Positions 23,391 to 32,766 of a stretch of 64,000 bases of DNA are shown in pieces. The notes beneath the pieces are model-generated. The model was given only the letters and a program-made list of their open reading frames with translations. It was not told the origin of the DNA and did not search any database. The position numbers and the translations under genes were made by a program. The number at the start of each line of letters is the position of its first letter. The first letter of the stretch is position 1. Origin of the DNA: Calditrichia bacterium (GTDB lineage: Bacteria; Calditrichota; Calditrichia; RBG-13-44-9; J075); the NCBI GenBank assembly GCA_028284445.1, contig JANQRS010000050.1:1-64000 (forward strand), given 5' to 3'.

Positions 23391-24740
23391 TTGAAGAATT
23401 TGATGACCAGTGTATCCGGAGTTCGCGGTGTGGTGGGTGATAGCCTGCTCCCGGAAGTGATAACAAAATATGTGCATGCATTTGCTCAATCATATACCGC
23501 GCAGAAAGTTGTTGTTGGCGGCGACCCGCGCGTGAGTCAGGCTTTTATTCGTCCGTTGGTGAAATCTGTACTCATGGCCAGCGGTTGTGATGTCATTGAT
23601 ATTGGCATCACCCCAACGCCGACAGTACAAATGGCAGTAGAAAAACTGCACGCCGGTGGCGGTATTGCTATTACGGCTAGCCATAATCCTATCCAGTGGA
23701 ATGGCCTGAAATTTATTGGCCCGGACGGCATGTTTTTACCGGAGCGCAAAGTTGCTGAATTGTTCCAGCGTGCTGACAGTGGTCAGAAGGAATATGTGAA
23801 CTGGAAAGATCTCGGCAGCGAAGAAACATACGAGAATGCCATCGATGATCATCTGCAGGCTATCTATGATCTACCGTATATCGATGTTGAGCAGATTCGC
23901 GCACGCAAGTTCAAGGTGGCGCTTGATTGCGTAAATGGCGCCGGTGGCACAACGATTCCTAAAATGCTGGAGTATCTGGGATGTGAAGTGATTGGTTTGA
24001 ATCTCGAACCGACGGGTGTTTTTGCCCATACCCCGGAGCCGGTACCGCAAAATCTAGGTGATCTTGCTGAAGCAGTGAAAGAGCACGGTGCCGACCTCGG
24101 TATTGCCGTTGATCCCGACGTTGATCGCTGCGCCCTGATTGGCAATGACGGCAATCCTTTAGGCGAAGAATATACCCTGGCTTTGGCAGTTAAGTTTCTG
24201 TTAAGCAAAAGGTTGGGCGAGGTTGTTGTGAATCTCTCTACCTCCCGGGCGATTGACGAAATCGTCAAGTATTACAACTGCATGGTTCACAAAACCAAGG
24301 TTGGCGAAATCAACGTTGCTGATAAAATGAAAGATATCGGCGCTGTGGTTGGTGGTGAAGGAAACGGCGGCGTGATTCTGCCGGATGTACATTTGGGACG
24401 CGACGCACCGGTTGCCGTAGCGTTGACTCTGCAGCACCTGGCTGAGTTTGGCGATTCGCTGACGGAACTTAAGCAGAGCTTGCCGCAGTTTTATATCATT
24501 AAGGATAAGGCACCGTTAGGAAGTGTCGATCCGGAGAAAGTGCTTGATCATTTCGGAAAAAAATACGCTTCTGAAAAATTGGATCGTACCGATGGCCTGC
24601 GTATCGACACCGATAAATTTTGGCTACATCTGCGCAAGTCCAATACCGAACCGATTATGCGTATCATTGTCGAAACGCGCACACCGGAAATTTCCTGGCA
24701 AATTCTTCAGGAAGCGCGCGATGAAATTGCAAATCTCTAA
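23391..24740 (+). CDS. glmM: Phosphohexomutase, probable phosphoglucosamine mutase
   Basis: Interconverts hexose 6- and 1-phosphates through a phosphoserine. The 449-residue protein has the active-site TASHNP with Ser97, the metal loop DPDVDRCALI near residue 245, the sugar-binding GGEGNGGVILP near 320, and RKSNTEPIMR in the phosphate-binding domain. GEGNGG, instead of the GEMSGH of typical GlmM, is the form seen in archaea and FCB bacteria, annotated as phosphoglucosamine mutase or phosphomannomutase. Substrate choice is therefore uncertain. The TTG start at 23391 lies 10 bases after TGGAGG; an ATG 4 codons later is the alternative. Confidence 0.88.
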   Translation: MKNLMTSVSGVRGVVGDSLLPEVITKYVHAFAQSYTAQKVVVGGDPRVSQAFIRPLVKSVLMASGCDVIDIGITPTPTVQMAVEKLHAGGGIAITASHNPIQWNGLKFIGPDGMFLPERKVAELFQRADSGQKEYVNWKDLGSEETYENAIDDHLQAIYDLPYIDVEQIRARKFKVALDCVNGAGGTTIPKMLEYLGCEVIGLNLEPTGVFAHTPEPVPQNLGDLAEAVKEHGADLGIAVDPDVDRCALIGNDGNPLGEEYTLALAVKFLLSKRLGEVVVNLSTSRAIDEIVKYYNCMVHKTKVGEINVADKMKDIGAVVGGEGNGGVILPDVHLGRDAPVAVALTLQHLAEFGDSLTELKQSLPQFYIIKDKAPLGSVDPEKVLDHFGKKYASEKLDRTDGLRIDTDKFWLHLRKSNTEPIMRIIVETRTPEISWQILQEARDEIANL

Positions 24741-24764
24741 TTGCTGTAAGCAATAAGATGAGTT

Positions 24765-24804
24765 GAAAATGAAGATTGCTTCGGTGGTCTTCATTTTCTT
24801 TTTC
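24765..24804 (+). terminator. Intrinsic terminator after the phosphohexomutase
   Basis: GAAAATGAAGA and TCTTCATTTTC form an 11-base-pair stem around a 12-base loop, followed by TTTTTC. It lies 24 bases after the stop codon. Confidence 0.88.
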
Positions 24805-24841
24805 TGGGATGATTGAATAGTTGAACAGTTGTGCTGGTAGT

Positions 24842-24882
24842 ATCCCCCCTCAATCTCCCCCCGGGGGGAGATTGAGGGGGAT
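24842..24882. repeat. Dispersed GC-rich palindrome, copy 2
   Basis: ATCCCCCCTCAATCTCCCC facing its complement across a CCGG centre, with one unpaired C in the run. Same family as 7251, 28429 and 51333, with CAATC in place of CTATC in both arms, so the change is compensated and the pairing is kept. Confidence 0.92.
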
Positions 24883-24928
24883 GTGACCCATTACAGCATT
24901 GCTCCTCTGTGTTCTCTGTGGCTAAATT

Positions 24929-24963
24929 CAAGCATCAAGCATCAAGCATCAAGCATCAAGTAT
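24929..24963. repeat. Heptamer tandem array, five units of CAAGCAT
   Basis: Four exact CAAGCAT units and a fifth, CAAGTAT, preceded by CTAAATT at 24922-24928, the same lead-in as the arrays at 8-98 and 56132-56201. The array sits between the palindrome and the nucleoside phosphorylase gene, 51 bases before its ATG. Confidence 0.95.
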
Positions 24964-25014
24964 CAAAAGTATCAATTCCCGGTCTCATGCATCCAATCAC
25001 AAAACGGCGGTTCT

Positions 25015-26331
25015 ATGACACCTTATGAAGTTATCTCGGCAAAGCGCGATCGTCAGAAGTTGAGCGAAACGCAAATACGTTTCATCGTGGAATCATATCT
25101 GGCTGGTGAAACGACCGAATACCAGATGTCCGCATTGCTAATGGCGATTTATTTGAACGGTATGGATTTCGAGGAAATTACCGCATTGACGCAGACTTAT
25201 ATCGATTCCGGAGCCGTGGTTGATTTGTCGGCAATTCCCGGTGTCAAGGTCGACAAACATAGCACCGGCGGGGTTGGTGACAAAGTGTCGATTATCCTCG
25301 CGCCGCTGGTGGCGGCGCTGGATGTGCCGGTGCCAATGATTTCCGGAAGGGGGTTGGGGCATTCCGGCGGCACGCTGGACAAACTGGAGTCGATTCCCGG
25401 TTTTCGCACCGATTTGTCAATCGACCGCTTTAAGGAATTGCTGCAAGATCATCGCCTTGGCTTGATTGGGCAAACTGCGGATATTGTACCGGCCGATAAG
25501 CGCATTTATGCGTTGCGTGACGTAACAGCGACCGTCTCCTGTATTCCCCTGATTTCCGCCAGCATTATGAGCAAAAAGATCGCCGAAGGCATTGATGCAC
25601 TGGTTCTGGACGTAAAATTCGGCAGCGGTGCGTTTATGAAGGATTTAGCGGATGCAACAGCATTAGCAAAAACCCTGATTCGCATCGGTCATGGTGTTGG
25701 TAAAACGGTTGTCGCGCTGCTCACTGGTATGGAGCAGCCGCTCGGTAATAAGATCGGTAACTGGCTGGAGATTGAAGAATCGATCGATTGCCTTCACGGC
25801 CGTGGGCCGTCGGATCTGATGCAGGTGACTTATGATTTGGCAGGTCAGATGCTGCTGCTTGCCGGGCGCGCGGGTCGTGCTTCGGAGGCGCAACAGCTGA
25901 TGGAGCGGGCGATTAACGATGGCAGTGCATATCAAAAACTGCTCGATATTGCCGCCGCACAGGGTGCGGACATTTCTTTCCTGGAAAACCCTGAAAAAAT
26001 GCCGGTGGCTGCCGAGCGTGGGGTGATTGTTGCTGACAGTGATGGATTTGTAGGCGAAATGGATACCTATCAGGTGGGTATGGCCTCTGTTGTGATGGGG
26101 GCCGGCCGGATTCGCACTGATGATGAGATTGATCCCCTGGCCGGGATGATTTTTCATCGCAAGGTGGGTGACGCCGTGAAAGCCGGTGAGCCGCTTGTGG
26201 AATTGCATGCGGCATCCGCAGAGCGGATTGCCAAAGGACGGGCTATGCTGGATGGCGTAATTTCCGTCGTTGATGCAGCGCCGCAGAAATCCCCGCTGGT
26301 GCTGAAGCGCCTGACGATTGAGGATTGTTGA
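25015..26331 (+). CDS. Pyrimidine-nucleoside (thymidine) phosphorylase
   Basis: Phosphorolyses pyrimidine (deoxy)nucleosides to base and pentose 1-phosphate for salvage. The 438-residue protein carries KHSTGGVGDKVS near residue 80, the family signature SGRGLGHSGGTLDKLESIPG near 110, and a C-terminal barrel-sandwich domain with AGEPLVELHA. I chose the ATG at 25015 (GGCGG upstream, protein starting MTPYEVISAKRD). The open frame running 44 codons further upstream translates the heptamer array and is not coding. DeoA and Pdp cannot be separated by eye. Confidence 0.95.
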   Translation: MTPYEVISAKRDRQKLSETQIRFIVESYLAGETTEYQMSALLMAIYLNGMDFEEITALTQTYIDSGAVVDLSAIPGVKVDKHSTGGVGDKVSIILAPLVAALDVPVPMISGRGLGHSGGTLDKLESIPGFRTDLSIDRFKELLQDHRLGLIGQTADIVPADKRIYALRDVTATVSCIPLISASIMSKKIAEGIDALVLDVKFGSGAFMKDLADATALAKTLIRIGHGVGKTVVALLTGMEQPLGNKIGNWLEIEESIDCLHGRGPSDLMQVTYDLAGQMLLLAGRAGRASEAQQLMERAINDGSAYQKLLDIAAAQGADISFLENPEKMPVAAERGVIVADSDGFVGEMDTYQVGMASVVMGAGRIRTDDEIDPLAGMIFHRKVGDAVKAGEPLVELHAASAERIAKGRAMLDGVISVVDAAPQKSPLVLKRLTIEDC

Positions 26332-26445
26332 GAGGCTATTTTAAATTTTTTGCAGTGCTTTGTGGTAATTTATGGTGTTATATTTTCAGCTAATCACAAA
26401 CATGTAAAGTGCATCACAGAGATTTGAGAAGACAAAGGATATTCT

Positions 26446-27744
26446 ATGCAATTTGAAGTAAAGGACCTGAACGGCCACACGCGTGAAATTGAGATTGAAC
26501 TGACAGCAGAAGATCTCGCAAAAATTGAGCAGCAGGTCATTCGTAACATCCAAAAGCGTGCTGATGTGCCGGGCTTCCGTAAAGGGCGCGTGCCGGTCGC
26601 GTTGGTCAAGAAGCGCTACGCGGATATGATCCAGGGTGAAGTGCTGGATAAGGCGATGTCTCAGTACTATAGCAAAGTTCTGACAGAAGCGGACGTCAAA
26701 CCGATTGCCCAGGGCAAAATCACGGACGTCGATTTTGAAGACGTTGCCAAAGGTCTGAAATTCAAAATTGAAATTGAAGTCGAGCCGGAAATTGAGTTGA
26801 AGAAGTATAAAGGCCTGAGCATTGAAAAGAATGTAACCAAGGCAGATACAAAGATGGTCTCTGCTGCCCTGCTTGATATTCAGAAGCACTTTGCCACTGT
26901 GAAGACCGCCGATATTGTGGAAGAAGGCTATCACGTCAAGTTTACTGCCCAGGAATTGGGTGAGGGCGATATGCCCATCGTCGGACGAAAATATGAGGAT
27001 ATCCAGAGTGAGATTGGCTCCGGGGACTTCGACGAAGAGCTGGAAAAACAACTGATTGGCCTGAAGGTCGATGAAGATGCGGTTGTTCGCAAAATCTCTG
27101 CCTCACCGGATGGCGACGGCACACCAACAACTGAAAGTTATCGCATTCAGATTCATTCTATTGAAGAGCGGGAATTGCCGCCCTTGGACAATGAATTGGT
27201 TAAGAATCTTGACGATGATGAATTGACCACATTGGCACAATTGAAGAAGCGCCTCAAGGAGAATATCCAGGCCGATCTGGATCGCCGCAGCGAACAGGAA
27301 GTTAATATGCGCGTTATCGAAGAATTACTGAAGGAGAATCCCTTTGAGGTGCCGGAAGCAATGGTCAACAACTATCTGGAAAACGTGCTTGAAGATTTCC
27401 GCCGTCGCAGCCAGGGACAAACGGTTGATGAAGAAATGGTGCGTCAACGCTTCCGCGCCGATGCAATTCACAACATCCGCTGGTATTTGTTAAAGCAGCG
27501 TCTTCAAGAGGTCGAGAATATCACAGTTCCGGACGAGAAGATCTTTGAACGAATCGACTCCGTCAATATGGCTGATGACGAAAAGGCCAAGCTGAAGAAA
27601 GACCCTTCAGTGCTCAGTCGCCTGCGTGAAGAAATGATGGAAGATACCGTGTTGTCGTATTTGAAAGACAATGCAAAAATCAAGGAAATAAAGCCCTCAA
27701 AGAAGAAGGCTAAGAAAGATACCGCTGAAGTTGCAACTTCTTAG
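26446..27744 (+). CDS. tig: Trigger factor
   Basis: Ribosome-associated chaperone and peptidyl-prolyl isomerase. The 432-residue protein has the ribosome-binding signature region with GFRKGRVP near residue 43. The middle isomerase domain is divergent (about 150-240), and the long helical C-terminal arms end in a Lys-rich tail. Length is typical. It heads tig-clpP-clpX-lon, a classic protein quality-control neighbourhood. Confidence 0.96.
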   Translation: MQFEVKDLNGHTREIEIELTAEDLAKIEQQVIRNIQKRADVPGFRKGRVPVALVKKRYADMIQGEVLDKAMSQYYSKVLTEADVKPIAQGKITDVDFEDVAKGLKFKIEIEVEPEIELKKYKGLSIEKNVTKADTKMVSAALLDIQKHFATVKTADIVEEGYHVKFTAQELGEGDMPIVGRKYEDIQSEIGSGDFDEELEKQLIGLKVDEDAVVRKISASPDGDGTPTTESYRIQIHSIEERELPPLDNELVKNLDDDELTTLAQLKKRLKENIQADLDRRSEQEVNMRVIEELLKENPFEVPEAMVNNYLENVLEDFRRRSQGQTVDEEMVRQRFRADAIHNIRWYLLKQRLQEVENITVPDEKIFERIDSVNMADDEKAKLKKDPSVLSRLREEMMEDTVLSYLKDNAKIKEIKPSKKKAKKDTAEVATS

Positions 27745-27764
27745 CATACCGGCGGTTTAATATC

Positions 27765-27786
27765 TGCCTGCTGATAGTGGCAGGCA
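27765..27786 (+). other. Small hairpin between tig and clpP
   Basis: TGCCTGC and GCAGGCA pair around an 8-base loop, 10 bases before the clpP ribosome site. With no T-tract it may be an attenuator or mRNA processing element, not a full terminator. Confidence 0.5.
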
Positions 27787-27808
27787 TAACTACAACGGAG
27801 GTTTTTAG

Positions 27809-28399
27809 ATGCCACTAGTACCTATGGTAATCGAGCAGTCGGGCCGCGGGGAAAGAGCTTATGATATTTATTCCCGGCTCCTCAAGGAACGTATTATTTT
27901 CCTGGGAACTCCGATTGATGACACGATTGCCAGTTTGACGATTGCCCAGCTCCTTTTTCTGGAAGCGGATGATCCGGAAAAAGAAATTTACTTGTATATC
28001 AACAGTCCGGGCGGGATGGTAACATCAGGTCTGGCTATTTACGATACGATGCAGTATATTAAACCAGATGTAGTCACAACTTGCATTGGTCAGGCGGCCA
28101 GCATGGGCGCCATTTTATTGGCTGCCGGAACCAAGGGCAAGCGCTTTGCACTGCCGAATTCAAGGATTATGATTCATCAGCCGCTTGGCGGTGTTGAAGG
28201 ACAGGCCACTGATATTGATATTCATGCTAAGGAAATTCTAAATATCAAGAAGCGTCTGAATAAGATCCTGGCAGATTGTACGGGACAAAAAGTTGCCCGC
28301 ATCGAAGAAGATACGGATCGTAATTTCTTTATGAGTGCCGGTGATGCCCTGGAATATGGCATTGTCGATGAAATTATGAATCGTCGGGTTAATGACTAA
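27809..28399 (+). CDS. clpP: ATP-dependent Clp protease proteolytic subunit, Asp-to-Asn at the catalytic triad
   Basis: Tetradecameric serine protease core that works with ClpX encoded next to it. Ser98 (GQAASMG) and His123 (MIHQPLGG) are in place. The third triad position, which is Asp in nearly all ClpP (TDRDNF or TERDRF), reads TDRNFF here, giving Asn172; the codon is AAT. The remainder is a normal 196-residue ClpP with the hydrophobic N-terminal loop PLVPMVIEQ. Listeria ClpP1 is known for the same Asn172 and has low activity alone. GGAGG precedes the ATG. Confidence 0.96.
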   Translation: MPLVPMVIEQSGRGERAYDIYSRLLKERIIFLGTPIDDTIASLTIAQLLFLEADDPEKEIYLYINSPGGMVTSGLAIYDTMQYIKPDVVTTCIGQAASMGAILLAAGTKGKRFALPNSRIMIHQPLGGVEGQATDIDIHAKEILNIKKRLNKILADCTGQKVARIEEDTDRNFFMSAGDALEYGIVDEIMNRRVND

Positions 28400-28428
28400 A
28401 AACGCTTTTTTGCTTTTATAGAATGTGT

Positions 28429-28472
28429 TATCCCCCCTCTATCTCCCCCCGGGGGGAGATAGAGGGGGGATA
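28429..28472. repeat. Dispersed GC-rich palindrome, copy 3, perfect over 44 bases
   Basis: TATCCCCCCTCTATCTCC and four more C face an exact reverse complement with no loop, giving a perfect 44-base palindrome. It lies between clpP and clpX, which read in the same direction, so it is not restricted to convergent gaps. Confidence 0.95.
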
Positions 28473-28564
28473 GCCGTTTTCTTGAGCAGGTAATTTACCT
28501 GCTGGCAATTGCGTCGAAAAAAGCAACTTTCACCCCAATCCATTCACCGTAACTGCAAAGTATT

Positions 28565-29812
28565 ATGGCCGATAAAGAATATTTTAACAACGAAACGACC
28601 TGCTCTTTCTGTAACCGGAAGGCCTCCCAGGTCAATCAACTGGTAACAGGAACGTCTGCCAGTATCTGCGATCAGTGCATCAACAGCGCAAACGAGATTC
28701 TAAGGAATTCCCGCTATAATCAATTCCAAAAGGGTGAATTCCGTCTTCCCAAACCCAATGAAATCAAAACTTTCCTTGATCAATATGTGATTGGGCAAGA
28801 TCAGGCGAAAATTGCATTGTCAGTGGCTGTTTACAATCACTATAAGCGGATATCAGCAGAAGGTCTTGACGATGATATCGAGATCGAGAAGAGCAATATT
28901 CTTTTGATTGGCCCAACCGGTGTTGGAAAAACGCTGCTGGCACAAACGCTGGCCCGTCTTCTGCAGGTGCCATTTTCCATTTCAGATGCCACAACGCTCA
29001 CTGAGGCTGGTTATGTTGGCGAGGACGTTGAGAATATTCTCGTCCGGCTTTATCAATCGGCAAACTACGATGTTGCGGCAACAGAACGCGGCATCATCTA
29101 CATCGATGAAGTTGATAAAATTGCTCGCAAATCCGGTAGTCCCTCTATTACCCGGGATGTCAGTGGGGAAGGGGTTCAGCAGGCTTTGCTGAAGATTTTG
29201 GAAGGTACGGTATCGGCAATTCCGCCAAAAGGCGGCCGGAAGCATCCGGAGGCGCCGATGATCAACATCAACACCAAGAACATCCTGTTTATCTGCGGCG
29301 GTGCCTTCGATGGATTGCCGGAGATTATTCAAAAACGCATCGGTGATAAAACCATGGGCTTTTCCGCACAGATCATGTCGCAGGAAGAGCTATCCGCGAG
29401 CAATCTGGTTCAGCATGTGGAACCGGAAGACCTCGTTCATTTCGGACTCATTCCGGAGTTGATTGGTCGCTTGCCTGCCCTGGTTGGTTTGAAAGACCTC
29501 AGCCATTCAGAGCTCCTGGCCATTCTCGTTGAACCCAAGAACTCCCTCATTAAGCAGTACAAAAAGCTGTTTGAGCTGGAAGGTATTGAGCTGAAGTTTA
29601 CCGAGAAAGCCTTGAAGGAGATCGTCACGCTGGCCAGAAAGCGCAAAACAGGGGCTCGCGGACTGCGTAGTATCATTGAAAAGTTTATGATTAATGTGAT
29701 GTTTAAGGTGCCGTCATTGGACGACGTTAAAGAATGTCTGATCACAGAAGAGGTCATTCTCGGTAACGCTGAGCCGGTCCTGAAATTTGGTAAGTCCCGC
29801 CAATCTGCATAG
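28565..29812 (+). CDS. clpX: ClpX, ATP-dependent unfoldase of the Clp protease
   Basis: AAA+ unfoldase that feeds substrates to ClpP. The 415-residue protein has the N-terminal zinc finger CSFC...CDQC (about residues 11-40), Walker A GPTGVGKT near 115, Walker B IIYIDEVDKIA near 180, and the sensor 2 region GARGLRSIIE. The ClpP-contacting IGF loop appears as MGF (in KTMGFSAQ). It is 165 bases from clpP, with a palindrome between them that may separate or modulate the transcripts. Confidence 0.97.
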   Translation: MADKEYFNNETTCSFCNRKASQVNQLVTGTSASICDQCINSANEILRNSRYNQFQKGEFRLPKPNEIKTFLDQYVIGQDQAKIALSVAVYNHYKRISAEGLDDDIEIEKSNILLIGPTGVGKTLLAQTLARLLQVPFSISDATTLTEAGYVGEDVENILVRLYQSANYDVAATERGIIYIDEVDKIARKSGSPSITRDVSGEGVQQALLKILEGTVSAIPPKGGRKHPEAPMININTKNILFICGGAFDGLPEIIQKRIGDKTMGFSAQIMSQEELSASNLVQHVEPEDLVHFGLIPELIGRLPALVGLKDLSHSELLAILVEPKNSLIKQYKKLFELEGIELKFTEKALKEIVTLARKRKTGARGLRSIIEKFMINVMFKVPSLDDVKECLITEEVILGNAEPVLKFGKSRQSA

Positions 29813-29930
29813 ACTGAATCGTTAATTTCACTTCTTAGCCTGCATCCGGGTGATGTGTTGAAAACGGACTTCTGTCCGTATCTGACCGGGTAGCAGGCAT
29901 ATACTTGTCATAACTATTTATGAGACATAC

Positions 29931-32282
29931 ATGGAAAATTTCCCCCCAAGCGAAATCAGTATCGAACTGAACGAAATGCCGGAACAAATTCCGGTATTGC
30001 CTATTCGCGACATTGTGGTTTTTCCACATTCAGTTATACCGCTTTTGGTGGGCCGCGAAAAGTCGCTGGCCGCCATTCAGTTCGCGCGTCGCCATGATGA
30101 TCTGATTCTTGTGGCTACGCAAAAAGATCCGGAAAAGGAGAATATTCGCTCCGGGGATATCCATAAGATTGGCACAGTGTGCCGCGTTTTACAGATTCTC
30201 GACTTTCCCAATGGTCACGCCAAAGTAGTTGTCGAAGGTATTCGCCGCGCGGAGATTAAGCGGTTCCTGCGGAACCGGAATTTCTTTGAAGTGACAGCGG
30301 AGTTCCCTACCGAAAATACTGAACTTCCGAAAATGTCAGAAGTGTACCTACAGCAGCTTTTCTACTATTTTCAGGAATACATCAGTTTTACCCCGGAATT
30401 GCCGGATGAAATGGCTGAGCATCTACGGCAGCAAGACGATCCGGCGCGGGTTGTTGATTTTGTGGCCCTGAACATTCAAGCGGAAGCCCCGGAAAAGCAG
30501 AAGATTCTTCGCGAACTGGAGCTGGATCAACGCCTGCAGATGTTGCTCGAACTGTTGCGTCAAACCATTGGCTATCATAAAGTTCGCCAGGAAATTGACC
30601 AGAAAGTTCAGGAAAACCTGCTGAAGAACCAGCGAAATTATTATCTGCAGGAAAAACTTAAAGTTATCAACACGGAGCTGGGCGAAGAAGAAGAGCATAG
30701 TTCGCCGGAAGTGATAAAGCTGGAAGAAGATATTCTTGCTGCTGAAATGCCGGAACAAGCGCTCGACAAAGCAATTGAGGAGCTGACCAAGTTGCGGAAA
30801 ATGCCGCCGTTTTCTCCCGAATATACGGTCATTCGCAACTATCTGGATTGGATGCTGAAGATTCCCTGGAATGTGGAAACCGAAGACCGTCTGAATATTG
30901 CTGAGGCTCAAAAGATTCTTGATCGCGACCATTATGGCCTGGCAAAGCCCAAAGATCGAATCCTCGAGCACTTGGCCGTATTACAACGGGTCAATACACT
31001 CAAAGGTCCGATCTTGTGTCTTGTCGGCCCTCCGGGCGTCGGTAAAACGTCACTGGGGAAATCAATTGCTGAGGCGCTGGGACGCAGCTTTGTGCGCATG
31101 TCGCTTGGCGGCGTCCGCGATGAAGCGGAAATTCGCGGCCATCGCCGTACCTATATTGGCTCCATGCCCGGTAAAATTGTCCAGTCGATCAAGAAGGCCG
31201 GCAGTAAAAACCCGGTCTTTTTGCTGGATGAAATTGACAAAATGAGTTCAGACTTTCGTGGCGATCCAGCGTCTGCCTTGCTCGAAGTGCTCGACCCGGA
31301 ACAAAACAAGACCTTTAATGACCATTACCTTGATGTAGATTTGGACCTTTCGCAGATCTTTTTTATTACAACAGCAAATGTACAGGCGCAGATTCCCTTG
31401 CCGCTGCAAGACCGCATGGAGATCATCGAGTTGCCCGGCTATCTGGAGCATGAAAAGGAAAAGATTGCATCGTTACATCTAATTCCCAAGCAGCTCAAAG
31501 CACATGGCCTAAACAAATCTGAGTTGTCGATTCGCAAAGAAGCTGTTTTGCGCATCATTCGGGAATATACACGCGAAGCCGGAGTGCGAAATCTGGAACG
31601 GCAGGTCGCCAATATCTGCCGGAAGGCAGTACGCAAACTTGCGAATGGTTCCCGGGGGCAAAAGCTGTCCATTAACCGATCCAACCTGGAAGAATATCTT
31701 GGTAAACCTCTCTACTTTTTGCGCCAGGCCTCCTTGCGCAATGAGATTGGGGTTGCAACCGGTCTTGCCTGGACTTCTTATGGTGGCGATCTGTTAAAGA
31801 TTGAAGTGACTGTGTTACCGGGCAGGGGGCGTTTGAAGCTCACTGGTAAATTAGGTGAGGTGATGCAGGAATCTGCCCAAACGGCATTGAGTTTTATTCG
31901 GTCAATGGCCAAGACGCTGGCTATTGAGCCGGAAATATTTGAGAAAAATGATATCCATATTCATGTTCCGGAAGGAGCAATACCCAAGGACGGACCGTCA
32001 GCCGGCATTACCATGGCTTCTGCCATGATATCGGCACTAACCAGGCGGCCACTTCGCAATAGTATTGCCATGACTGGAGAGATAACCTTGCGCGGCAAGG
32101 TGTTAGCTGTTGGCGGCATTAACGAAAAATTGCTGGCGGCGCAACGAAACCGGGTTAAGACTGTAATTGTCCCGGCCGAAAACAATAAGGAAATAGCCGA
32201 TCTTCCGGATGCTTTGACTAAAGGTGTTAAAATCCTGAAAGTAGAAGACTACCGTGAGGCAATGAAGGCTGTGCTGGTTTGA
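29931..32282 (+). CDS. lon: Lon protease
   Basis: AAA+ serine protease that degrades misfolded and regulatory proteins. The 783-residue protein has an N-terminal substrate domain beginning IPVLPIRDIVVFPHSVIPL, Walker A GPPGVGKTS near residue 367, FLLDEIDKM near 430, and the protease domain with the catalytic Ser in PKDGPSAGITMAS near 690 and the Lys in GGINEKLLAA near 730. Length and active site are normal for bacterial LonA. It lies 118 bases after clpX and 46 bases before the FKBP gene. Confidence 0.97.
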   Translation: MENFPPSEISIELNEMPEQIPVLPIRDIVVFPHSVIPLLVGREKSLAAIQFARRHDDLILVATQKDPEKENIRSGDIHKIGTVCRVLQILDFPNGHAKVVVEGIRRAEIKRFLRNRNFFEVTAEFPTENTELPKMSEVYLQQLFYYFQEYISFTPELPDEMAEHLRQQDDPARVVDFVALNIQAEAPEKQKILRELELDQRLQMLLELLRQTIGYHKVRQEIDQKVQENLLKNQRNYYLQEKLKVINTELGEEEEHSSPEVIKLEEDILAAEMPEQALDKAIEELTKLRKMPPFSPEYTVIRNYLDWMLKIPWNVETEDRLNIAEAQKILDRDHYGLAKPKDRILEHLAVLQRVNTLKGPILCLVGPPGVGKTSLGKSIAEALGRSFVRMSLGGVRDEAEIRGHRRTYIGSMPGKIVQSIKKAGSKNPVFLLDEIDKMSSDFRGDPASALLEVLDPEQNKTFNDHYLDVDLDLSQIFFITTANVQAQIPLPLQDRMEIIELPGYLEHEKEKIASLHLIPKQLKAHGLNKSELSIRKEAVLRIIREYTREAGVRNLERQVANICRKAVRKLANGSRGQKLSINRSNLEEYLGKPLYFLRQASLRNEIGVATGLAWTSYGGDLLKIEVTVLPGRGRLKLTGKLGEVMQESAQTALSFIRSMAKTLAIEPEIFEKNDIHIHVPEGAIPKDGPSAGITMASAMISALTRRPLRNSIAMTGEITLRGKVLAVGGINEKLLAAQRNRVKTVIVPAENNKEIADLPDALTKGVKILKVEDYREAMKAVLV

Positions 32283-32328
32283 GCTCATTTTAGACCGGTA
32301 GTGATTTCCAAAAGCTGAAAGGAACGGT

Positions 32329-32757
32329 ATGTCTGTAGCAAAAGCAGGTGATAAAGTCAAAGTGCATTATCGCGGTACTCTCGAAGATAATTCTGAATTT
32401 GATAGCTCACATGGGCGCGATCCGCTCGAATTCACGCTCGGTGAACAAGCGGTGATTGCTGGATTTGAGAATGCAATTCTTGGAATGAGCGTTGGTGAAA
32501 GCAAAACCGTTCGTATTCCACCGGAAGAGGCCTACGGTCATCGTTCAGATGACAACCTGGTTGAAATACCGCGTTCAGAAGTGCCGAAAGAACTTGATCT
32601 GAAAATCGGCACGATGCTCCCGCTTCAAGCGGAGAACGGTCAATATTTCCAGCTTCCGGTAGTCGGATTAACGGATGAAAAAATCACAATCGATGCCAAT
32701 CACCAACTGGCGGGTGAACTGCTGATTTTTGAGATTGAGCTGGTTGAGGTGAGCTAA
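32329..32757 (+). CDS. FKBP-type peptidyl-prolyl isomerase, SlyD-like
   Basis: A 142-residue cytoplasmic prolyl isomerase. The N-terminal FKBP part has VKVHYRGTLEDNSEFDSS and LGMSVGESKTVRIPPEEAYG. The IF (insert-in-flap) chaperone domain lies at about 70-125 (EIPRSEVP...LKIGTMLPL), as in SlyD, and the C-terminus returns to the FKBP fold. The His-rich metal tail of E. coli SlyD is absent. It ends the tig-clpP-clpX-lon block. A nonamer array starts 10 bases after the stop. Confidence 0.93.
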   Translation: MSVAKAGDKVKVHYRGTLEDNSEFDSSHGRDPLEFTLGEQAVIAGFENAILGMSVGESKTVRIPPEEAYGHRSDDNLVEIPRSEVPKELDLKIGTMLPLQAENGQYFQLPVVGLTDEKITIDANHQLAGELLIFEIELVEVS

Positions 32758-32766
32758 CTACTTAAA

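Noticed and set aside
24883..25014. Upstream extension of the nucleoside phosphorylase by 44 codons
   Set aside because: The extension translates the heptamer array and palindrome edge. The ATG at 25015 has a ribosome site and the family's normal N-terminus.
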